Made by a program: the position numbers and the translations under genes | Source of the DNA: Candidatus Chryseobacterium colombiense | GTDB lineage: Bacteria; Bacteroidota; Bacteroidia; Flavobacteriales; Weeksellaceae | Assembly: GCA_029203185.1 (NCBI GenBank) | Contig: CP119310.1 | Span: 3,354,001 to 3,418,000 of the forward strand | DNA length: 64,000 bases | Direction: 5' to 3' | Shown here: in pieces, positions 57,592 through 64,000 of the stretch | Position numbering within the stretch: position 1 is the stretch's first letter | Layout: every line of letters begins with the position of its first letter | The notes under the pieces: model-generated | Seen by the model: only the letters and a program-made list of their open reading frames with translations | Told to the model about the DNA's origin: nothing | Databases searched by the model: none

Positions 57592-58956
57592 TTGAAAAAA
57601 ATAGTTTTATTTTTTCTTTTATTCTTTATATCTAAAACATATTCTCAGCAAAAACTCAACTGGGCTGAAGTTTTATATGGAGATATTAAAAATCTAAGAG
57701 AAAATAAAATAAGAATATTAAAGCTTAAAAATGGCGATAAAGTTCTTCGTTCAGTTACAATGATTTCCGAAAACTCGATTGTTGTAAAAGATTCTTTGGC
57801 GGAAGTTTATTTTGAATTTGATAATGAAAATAGATTGATTTGTGTAAAGTCGATCAAGGAGAAAACACAACAAAAATTTGGATTAAACTTAAAAAATAAC
57901 TTTGTCAATGGGATCTCGAAATTAATTGACGAAAAAGGAGTTGAGATTTATAATCAACTTTCAAAAGTTTATTTTAATAATATTTCTTACGAAGAAAAAG
58001 AAACCTATAGCTTTGATAAAGAGAAAAAAGATTCTCTCAATGTTTTCAGAACGAAATATTTTTTTAATAAACAAAATCCAAAATTAAGCTATAAAGAAAC
58101 GTACAATAACGGAAAGATTTTTGGAAAGAATTATTTTAATGATACCGAAGTCTGGAAAGAAAAATTTAGTAACTATTATGTAGTAGATTCTATTCTAAGA
58201 AAAGATTCTAAATCTATAAAATATCATTTCGAAAACTATCTGGATCACCAAGTGATCAGAATTGAAAATGATTCTATTCTTACAATAAACAAAAAGGCTG
58301 GAAAAAAAGTTCATGAAAAATTAGAATATGCAGGACTACCTTTTAAAGAAGTTTTTTATGATGATAATGGAAAAATAAAAGATCAAATTATTTATCAGAA
58401 TTATCAAAATCCTTTTAATGAATGGATTCTTTGGGAAGAAAGAAAATATGATGGAAAAGGGAAATTAATTAGTAAAAAATTACCTAATAAAAAAGAATAT
58501 AAATTAAAAAAAGGAATTTTAGTTTTTCGGAAAAATGTTTCTAGAGTAAGAGAATGTGGTTTAACATGTTCTGTTAAGCGGATATATGCATTTAACTATC
58601 TAGAAAGCTATTCTCCATCAATATTGTTTACGCTAAAATTGAATAGAAATTTTACAGATAATTTTGATATATATGGTATAGAAGAAGATGGGGATCTAAT
58701 CTATGTCATGCTAGATTTTAATGTGAATGGTATGGCTGAAGTTAAATCTGATTATTCCGCATCAATAGATACAAAAAAAGAATTTGTAAGAATATCAAAA
58801 TCAATAGCAAGAAACGGACGGCTTTTAAAATATTTTAAAGATTTGGAAGTTGAAGCGGAAACAATTACAAGTAAAAAATATATAATTAATCTTTCTGAAA
58901 ATTTGAATTTTTTATCCTTTCCAATTCATACATTTTTAATAAAAGAAGAAAATTAA
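57592..58956 (+). CDS. Secreted protein of unknown function between two amidinotransferase-family genes
   Basis: This protein of 454 residues is exported (signal peptide about 1-19, ending TYSQQ). The start is a TTG at 57592; no ATG precedes the signal. The body is rich in Lys, Asn, Tyr and Ile with a Cys pair (VRECGLTCSVKRI) near residue 320. Repeated GKI/YDDNGK-like segments recall MORN-type toxin-antitoxin repeats (FYDDNGKIKDQIIYQN, KYDGKGKLISKKL). The base composition looks more AT-rich than the genes on either side. It sits 16 and 5 bases from neighbours that work on arginine metabolism, so it may be a later insertion. Confidence 0.7.
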   Translation: MKKIVLFFLLFFISKTYSQQKLNWAEVLYGDIKNLRENKIRILKLKNGDKVLRSVTMISENSIVVKDSLAEVYFEFDNENRLICVKSIKEKTQQKFGLNLKNNFVNGISKLIDEKGVEIYNQLSKVYFNNISYEEKETYSFDKEKKDSLNVFRTKYFFNKQNPKLSYKETYNNGKIFGKNYFNDTEVWKEKFSNYYVVDSILRKDSKSIKYHFENYLDHQVIRIENDSILTINKKAGKKVHEKLEYAGLPFKEVFYDDNGKIKDQIIYQNYQNPFNEWILWEERKYDGKGKLISKKLPNKKEYKLKKGILVFRKNVSRVRECGLTCSVKRIYAFNYLESYSPSILFTLKLNRNFTDNFDIYGIEEDGDLIYVMLDFNVNGMAEVKSDYSASIDTKKEFVRISKSIARNGRLLKYFKDLEVEAETITSKKYIINLSENLNFLSFPIHTFLIKEEN

Positions 58957-58961
58957 ACAAA

Positions 58962-59885
58962 ATGCAGACAACAGATACAGTATTAATGATAGAACCGATT
59001 GCATTCGGTTATAATGCAGAAACGGCAAAAAACAATTATTTTCAGGTTGAGCAGACTGGTTCTGATATTCAGTCCAAAGCATTAACTGAATTCAATACTT
59101 TTGTCGGAAAACTAAGATCTAAAGGAATTAATATTATTACCATAAAAGACACATTAGATCCTCATACTCCGGATTCTATTTTCCCTAATAACTGGGTGAG
59201 TTTCCATAAAGACGGGAAAGTGGTTTTATATCCGATGTTCGCTTCAAACAGAAGAGTCGAGAGAAGAGACGATATTATTGAGAGTATTCAGGATCAGGGA
59301 TTTAAAGTGACTGAAATTGACGATTGGTCATTCCCGGAAACTCAGGGGCATTTTCTGGAAGGAACAGGAAGCATGATTTTCGATCACGATAATAAAATTG
59401 CTTATGGTTCAGTTTCTTTAAGACTGGATGAGAATTTATTCAGAGAATTTTGTCAAAAATATGGCTTTACACCTGTTGTTTTCCATTCATATCAAACGGT
59501 TGGAGAAGAAAGACTTCCAATTTATCATACCAATGTTATGATGTGTGTGGCAGATCAATTTGTTGTCATTTGTTTAGATTGTATCGATGACAAGGCAGAA
59601 AGAGATAAGGTCGTCGAAACGATTAAAAATTCGAGAAAAGAAATCATTGAAATTTCTGAAGCACAAATGCAGCAATTTGCAGGAAACATGCTTCAGGTTC
59701 AAAATAAAGACGGTGAAAAATTTTTGGTAATGAGTCAGACTGCCTATCTGTCTTTACACTCAGATCAGGTTTCTGCAATAGAAAAATATTGTGAAATTAT
59801 TTATTCAGATCTAAATACGATCGAGGTAAACGGAGGTGGTAGCGCACGTTGTATGCTTGCTGAAGTTTTCTTACCAAAAAAATAA
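58962..59885 (+). CDS. ctlX: Citrulline utilization hydrolase CtlX
   Basis: CtlX hydrolyses citrulline to ornithine, CO2 and ammonia. The 307 residues have the family's N-terminus MIEPIAFGYNAETAKNNYFQ, the conserved Asn and Trp in PDSIFPNNWVSFHKDG, GHFLEGTGSMIFDHD with the acidic residue, the catalytic His in IYHTNVMMCVAD and the nucleophile Cys297 in GGGSARCMLAEVF. All catalytic residues are present. It is five bases after the unknown gene and ends at a good terminator. The assignment is by motif similarity to the Francisella enzyme family. Confidence 0.88.
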   Translation: MQTTDTVLMIEPIAFGYNAETAKNNYFQVEQTGSDIQSKALTEFNTFVGKLRSKGINIITIKDTLDPHTPDSIFPNNWVSFHKDGKVVLYPMFASNRRVERRDDIIESIQDQGFKVTEIDDWSFPETQGHFLEGTGSMIFDHDNKIAYGSVSLRLDENLFREFCQKYGFTPVVFHSYQTVGEERLPIYHTNVMMCVADQFVVICLDCIDDKAERDKVVETIKNSRKEIIEISEAQMQQFAGNMLQVQNKDGEKFLVMSQTAYLSLHSDQVSAIEKYCEIIYSDLNTIEVNGGGSARCMLAEVFLPKK

Positions 59886-59904
59886 ATTTGCTTTTAGTAT
59901 AATG

Positions 59905-59939
59905 AAAACTTCCGGTTGTGATTCAGCCGGAAGTTTTTT
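59905..59939 (+). terminator. Terminator of the ctlX operon
   Basis: AAAACTTCCGG pairs with CCGGAAGTTTT around TTGTGATTCAG, followed by T. Confidence 0.88.
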
Positions 59940-60006
59940 ATTAAACATGACTCATGGAAATGCTTCAAAAAATTAGGTTAAATTTGCACTAATGTAATAG
60001 GTTATT

Positions 60007-61758
60007 ATGATAAAAAAGTTGATGGTAAGCTTAGGAATTTTGACTGCAATATGTTCTTATTCCCAGCAAAAAACATTCTGTAATCCTATCAATATAGATT
60101 ACGGATATACTCCTTTTGAAGTCTTTTCAAAACAAGGGAAACACCGTGCTACTGCCGACCCGGTAATTGTTAATTTTAAAAATAAGCTGTTTCTTTTTTC
60201 AACGAATCAGGAAGGATATTGGTGCAGTGATGATATGCTCGACTGGAAGTTTGTGAAAAGAAAATTTCTCAGAGATAATAAGTATATCCATGATTTGAAT
60301 GCGCCTGCAGTTTGGGCGATGAAAGATACTTTATATGTGTTCGGCTCAACATGGGAACAGGATTTTCCGATCTGGAAAAGTACAAATCCTACACAGGATG
60401 ACTGGAAAATAGCAGTAGATACCTTGAAAGTCGGAGCTTGGGATCCTGCTTTTCATTATGATGAAGATAAACTGTATTTATATTGGGGATCGAGTAATGA
60501 ATGGCCATTATTAGGAACCGAAGTTAAAACTAAAACCTTGCAGTCAGAAGGTTTTGTGAAACCGATTTTAAGATTAAAGCCGGAAGACCACGGTTGGGAA
60601 AGATTCGGAGAGTATAATGATAATGTTTTTCTGCAGCCTTTTGTGGAAGGAGCTTGGATGACGAAACATAATGGTAAATATTATATGCAATATGGTGCTC
60701 CTGCAACGGAGTTTAGTGGATATTCGGATGGAGTTTATGTAAGCAACAAACCTTTGGAAGGTTTTGAATATCAGCAGCACAATCCGTTTTCCTACAAACC
60801 GGGAGGTTTCGCAAGAGGAGCGGGACATGGTGCAACGTTTGAGGATAACTACAAAAATTGGTGGCACGTTTCAACGATTTTTATTTCTACAAAAAATAAT
60901 TTTGAAAGACGCTTGGGAATCTGGCCTGCAGGATTTGATAAAGATGATGTCATGTACTGTAACACAGCCTACGGAGATTATCCTACATATTTACCACAAT
61001 ATGCACAGGGAAAAGACTTTTCAAAAGGGCTGTTTGCGGGTTGGATGCTATTAAATTACAATAAGCCGGTTCAGGTTTCATCCACTTTGGGAGGATATCA
61101 CTCCAATTATGCAGTAGATGAAGATATTAAAACATACTGGAGTGCAAAAACAGGAAATACCGGAGAATGGTTTGAAACGGATTTAGGAGAAGTTTCCACG
61201 ATTAATGCCATTCAGATCAATTATGCAGATCAGGATGTTGAATTTATGGGAAAAACGTTGGGAAAAATGCATCAATATAAAATCTATGGTTCTAACGACG
61301 GTAAAAAATGGAGCGTAATTGTTGATAAAAGCAAAAATACAAAGGATGTTCCTCACGATTATGTAGAACTGGAAAAGCCTGCCAAAGCAAGATTCCTGAA
61401 AATGGAAAATCTTAAGATGCCAACTGGAAAATTTGCATTAAGCGGTTTCAGGGTTTTTGGAAAAGGGGCGGGAACTGTTCCTCCAAAAGTTCAGAATTTT
61501 GTTCCTTTGAGAGCTGATCCTAAAAAATATGGTGAAAGAAGAAGCATCTGGATGAAATGGCAGCAAAATTCCGATGCAGACGGATATGTAATTTATTGGG
61601 GTAAATCTCCTGATAAATTATACGGAAGTATTATGGTTTACGGTAAAAATGAATATTTCTTTACAGGGGCAGATAGAACAGATGCTTATTATTTCCAGAT
61701 CGAAGCTTTCAATGCTAATGGAGTTTCGGAAAGAACGGAAGTTTTTAAATCAGAATAA
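60007..61758 (+). CDS. Secreted GH43-like glycosidase with discoidin and Fn3 domains
   Basis: This exported protein of 583 residues has a signal peptide (to about 20). A five-bladed beta-propeller GH43-like domain (about 45-330) carries the catalytic acids: Asp51 in ATADPVIVN, Asp146 in GAWDPAFHYDED and Glu214 in FVEGAWMTK. An F5/8-type-C (discoidin) domain follows (about 345-475, NYAVDEDIKTYWSAKTGNTGEWFETDLGEVSTINAIQINYAD), then a fibronectin type III domain (about 490-583). The whole suggests an extracellular enzyme binding a plant or animal glycan. A TAAATTTG -7 box lies 20 bases upstream. It is convergent with the TonB-type receptor gene. Confidence 0.88.
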   Translation: MIKKLMVSLGILTAICSYSQQKTFCNPINIDYGYTPFEVFSKQGKHRATADPVIVNFKNKLFLFSTNQEGYWCSDDMLDWKFVKRKFLRDNKYIHDLNAPAVWAMKDTLYVFGSTWEQDFPIWKSTNPTQDDWKIAVDTLKVGAWDPAFHYDEDKLYLYWGSSNEWPLLGTEVKTKTLQSEGFVKPILRLKPEDHGWERFGEYNDNVFLQPFVEGAWMTKHNGKYYMQYGAPATEFSGYSDGVYVSNKPLEGFEYQQHNPFSYKPGGFARGAGHGATFEDNYKNWWHVSTIFISTKNNFERRLGIWPAGFDKDDVMYCNTAYGDYPTYLPQYAQGKDFSKGLFAGWMLLNYNKPVQVSSTLGGYHSNYAVDEDIKTYWSAKTGNTGEWFETDLGEVSTINAIQINYADQDVEFMGKTLGKMHQYKIYGSNDGKKWSVIVDKSKNTKDVPHDYVELEKPAKARFLKMENLKMPTGKFALSGFRVFGKGAGTVPPKVQNFVPLRADPKKYGERRSIWMKWQQNSDADGYVIYWGKSPDKLYGSIMVYGKNEYFFTGADRTDAYYFQIEAFNANGVSERTEVFKSE

Positions 61759-61770
61759 ATTAATAAATAT

Positions 61771-61801
61771 AAACGCTTTGATCATTTCAAGGCGTTTTTT
61801 A
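61771..61801 (+). terminator. Terminator of the GH43-like gene
   Basis: AACGCTTTGA pairs with TTCAAGGCGTT (one bulge) and is followed by TTTTTT. Confidence 0.75.
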
Positions 61802-61815
61802 TAATCTTCTATCAT

Positions 61816-61843
61816 GGAAAAACCCGCCAATTTCTCGACGGGT
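61816..61843 (-). terminator. Terminator of the TonB-type receptor gene
   Basis: On the minus strand ACCCGTC pairs with GGCGGGT around GAGAAATT, followed by TTTTT. Confidence 0.65.
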
Positions 61844-61878
61844 CTTTGTACAAAATAATATATGAAGAAATGATTGTT

Positions 61879-64000
61879 TTATCTTGTTCTGTTTTTGATA
61901 GCATCTGAAGCACTTTCGATATCTCTCACTTTTTTCACTTTCTGGTTTCCGAAGTTGTAAGTGATGCTCACATTTACGCTTCTTCTGTACATATCGTTTT
62001 TGATATAGTTGTAATTTCCGTTGGGCTGATAATCTTCGATTTCTACAACATTGGTTCTAAGAACGTCATTTACATTCACAGCAAACGTCCAATCGTTCCA
62101 GTTTTTCTTGATGCTCAGATCCAAACTCATTAAATTTTTCAAAACTCCAAGCTCGATCTGTTGTTTATCCACATAGAAGAAATTTACTCCTAAAAACCAG
62201 GTTTTCTTTTTATCAAGACGAAGAGTATTGTTACTTGTTACTACAAAACTTGTTGATTTTCTGTTGTTGATATAGGTGTCAAAAACCTCGCCTGTCGTAG
62301 GATCTGTGTCCAATGTTCCGTTGTTGATGTTGTGCTGCACTCCCGCATTAAAGTTTAATGTCAAATATTGTTTAAAAATCGTTTTTTGAACGCCTAACAT
62401 GGCAGACATTTCCTGTTTGTCCCCGAAATTGGTTCTGATGTAGGCCAATCTCACTCTTTCCATATTGTTTTTATCCATGTAAGTTTTCTGTAAAGGAACT
62501 TGAGTGATTTGATCTTTTTCGTAGGTATGATTTAAAATCAGGAAATAAGAGTTTTTATACATATACGTCAATTCCTGATTATAGGTTGAAGCTGCTTTTA
62601 CGAAAGGATTATTCTGGGTATAGTTATCCTGAGTGATGATATTTTTCACGGGATTCAATTCCCAGAAACTCGGTCTTCTCATTCGGCTTGAAAATGAATA
62701 AGATATATTATTCTTGTCATTGATGGCATAATTAAGACTCAGATAAGGCAATAGATTGTTGTAATTTCTTTTAATGCTTTGATGTTGTTGTGCTGCCTCT
62801 TCATTTGTTGGGCTATCCGCTGTTCCTAGGCTGTTTGTGATTTCATATCTTGCACCAATTTTCCCTGAAAATTTATCGGAGAATTTTTTCTCCAACGTTA
62901 AATAAGCGCCATAAATTTTCTCATCATATATGAAGTGATTGAAATCTGGTTTAGGATTAGGGATTACGTTTTCCGGAGTTCCATCATCGTTGAATAAGTA
63001 TGTGAAATTTTTAGTATCATTATCGGTTTTAGTTGTATTAAAATTTCCACCAATAGAAACTGTGAAATCATTTTTAAATTTTTGGATGTAATCCACTGTT
63101 CCTGAGAAATTATTAATAATCTGAGGAATATCCTGGGTGATTGTTTTAATTGGAGTTAAGCCTTCATTTAAAGTATTATTTTTAGAAAACTGAAATCTTT
63201 TATAATTAAGATATGCCGCGTTTACATTGAATTTGCTTCCTAAAGAATCCAGTTTTATTTCATAATTTAAATTAACTGAATTGTTGTAATTTCTGGCATC
63301 CTCTTTATTTTTTGTCCAGGTATGGCTTGTCAGAAGCTGTCCCGGATGATCAGGATCTGGCTGCACCAAAGTATTATATAAATCAATTGTGGAATTATAG
63401 CTTTTATTTGCCCAGGAGTTCCATGAAAGAGCCAAATTACTTTTTTCAGTTAATTGATAATCAATATTTAAATATCCGCCAATATTTTTGTTTGGATCAT
63501 CAATATTTCCCACGGATTCATTTTTAACATTTCCAATTCCGTTTCTTAAAATATAAGATTGTGGATTGATGTTTTCGCCGCCGCTTAAATTAGCATTGAT
63601 TCCCAGTTTATTTTTTCTGTAATTCACAGAGAAACTTGCATTGCTCGCGTTAAATTTGTTCTGAGTGTTTGACATTCTCATGTTTCCGCTGGTTCCATCG
63701 CTCATTTTTTTCTTCAGAACAATGTTGATGATTCCGTCTGAAGATTCTACCTGATATTCACTTCCCGGAACGGTAATTACTTCAATTTTCTGGATATTTT
63801 CTGCAGGGGTATTCTTTAAAAACTGTGTCAAAGACTCTGCGTCCATATTGGTTTTTCTTCCATTGATATAGATAAGAGCATTATTCTTTCCTGCAATTTT
63901 TAATGTTTTATCATCGGTTGTAGATAAAAGAGGGGTCTGTTTCAAAAGATCAAAAGTCGTATTTCCTTTTGCAACCGGTGATGATGCTACATCATACACA
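61879..64000 (-). CDS. TonB-dependent receptor-like outer-membrane beta-barrel protein (5' end outside the window)
   Basis: The minus-strand frame is open to the window edge, so the 5' end is missing. The visible 706 residues begin in the plug domain (FDLLKQTPLL, IYINGRKTNM, IEVITVPGSEYQVESSDGIINIVLKKK), which matches OMP beta-barrel family receptors that bind large substrates. Many amphipathic strands follow, and the end has NYNYIKNDMYRRSVNVSITYNFG. A GTG near 63999 is not the start. The substrate cannot be told; its neighbour is a glycosidase-like gene, but the two are convergent. Confidence 0.9.
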   Translation of the reverse strand, partial: VYDVASSPVAKGNTTFDLLKQTPLLSTTDDKTLKIAGKNNALIYINGRKTNMDAESLTQFLKNTPAENIQKIEVITVPGSEYQVESSDGIINIVLKKKMSDGTSGNMRMSNTQNKFNASNASFSVNYRKNKLGINANLSGGENINPQSYILRNGIGNVKNESVGNIDDPNKNIGGYLNIDYQLTEKSNLALSWNSWANKSYNSTIDLYNTLVQPDPDHPGQLLTSHTWTKNKEDARNYNNSVNLNYEIKLDSLGSKFNVNAAYLNYKRFQFSKNNTLNEGLTPIKTITQDIPQIINNFSGTVDYIQKFKNDFTVSIGGNFNTTKTDNDTKNFTYLFNDDGTPENVIPNPKPDFNHFIYDEKIYGAYLTLEKKFSDKFSGKIGARYEITNSLGTADSPTNEEAAQQHQSIKRNYNNLLPYLSLNYAINDKNNISYSFSSRMRRPSFWELNPVKNIITQDNYTQNNPFVKAASTYNQELTYMYKNSYFLILNHTYEKDQITQVPLQKTYMDKNNMERVRLAYIRTNFGDKQEMSAMLGVQKTIFKQYLTLNFNAGVQHNINNGTLDTDPTTGEVFDTYINNRKSTSFVVTSNNTLRLDKKKTWFLGVNFFYVDKQQIELGVLKNLMSLDLSIKKNWNDWTFAVNVNDVLRTNVVEIEDYQPNGNYNYIKNDMYRRSVNVSITYNFGNQKVKKVRDIESASDAIKNRTR

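Overview
This window reads as chromosomal DNA from a member of the Flavobacteriia, most likely Chryseobacterium or a close relative in the Weeksellaceae. The grounds are AT-rich DNA, promoters of the Bacteroidetes form TTG-N19/20-TAnnTTTG, a T9SS C-terminal sorting domain, a GLPGLI-family protein, an OMP beta-barrel TonB-type receptor, a Bacteroidetes-type LptD, and a CtlX/arginine-deiminase pair. I see no transposase, integrase, phage gene or CRISPR array. The species assignment is inference.

Layout. 1-3.4 kb: an OmpR-type response regulator (cut by the window edge) and its histidine kinase, then a T9SS-secreted protein and a PepSY-like secreted protein whose upstream regions share one operator-promoter arrangement. 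3.8-5.8 kb (minus strand): three tRNA-Glu(UUC) genes, rpsT and an N-acetylmuramoyl-L-alanine amidase. 5.9-13.3 kb: LptD, RidA, a small membrane protein, an HtrA protease (minus), the tRNA hydroxylase TrhO with an extra C-terminal domain, and 5-formyl-THF cyclo-ligase. 13.3-21.8 kb: mostly minus-strand genes (two unknown envelope proteins, a SpoU/TrmH methyltransferase, RmuC, a DUF5995-like protein, a metallopeptidase-like protein, a YCII-like lipoprotein, PncB, Dps). 22-23.3 kb: a multi-pass membrane protein.

23.4-47.9 kb is the ribosomal protein region. The str operon (rpsL-rpsG-fusA-rpsJ) has a consensus promoter and ends at a UUCG-loop terminator after rpsJ. About 7 kb of unrelated genes follows (GLPGLI protein, iron-permease-like protein, amidohydrolase, a pair of secreted unknowns). 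The S10/spc/alpha run then restarts at rplC under its own consensus promoter, with a possible 20-codon leader ORF, and continues rplC-D-W-B-rpsS-rplV-rpsC-rplP-rpmC-rpsQ-rplN-X-E-rpsN-H-rplF-R-rpsE-rpmD-rplO-secY-infA-rpmJ-rpsM-K-D-rpoA-rplQ. Four intergenic gaps inside this run carry repeats or hairpins.

48-53.4 kb holds the most novel-looking part. A NarL/LuxR response regulator, a lipoprotein, a seven-helix membrane protein and a short histidine kinase form one operon, followed by a terminator and a second operon of three unknown envelope proteins. The two operons share a nearly identical palindromic operator, placed at the same position over the same unusual promoter, which points to one self-contained signalling module and its output. 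The rest (53.5-64 kb) is enolase, citrate synthase, an arginine-deiminase-like hydrolase and CtlX (a probable arginine-citrulline-ornithine route) with an unknown gene between them, a GH43-discoidin-Fn3 glycosidase-like protein, and a TonB-type receptor running off the end of the window.
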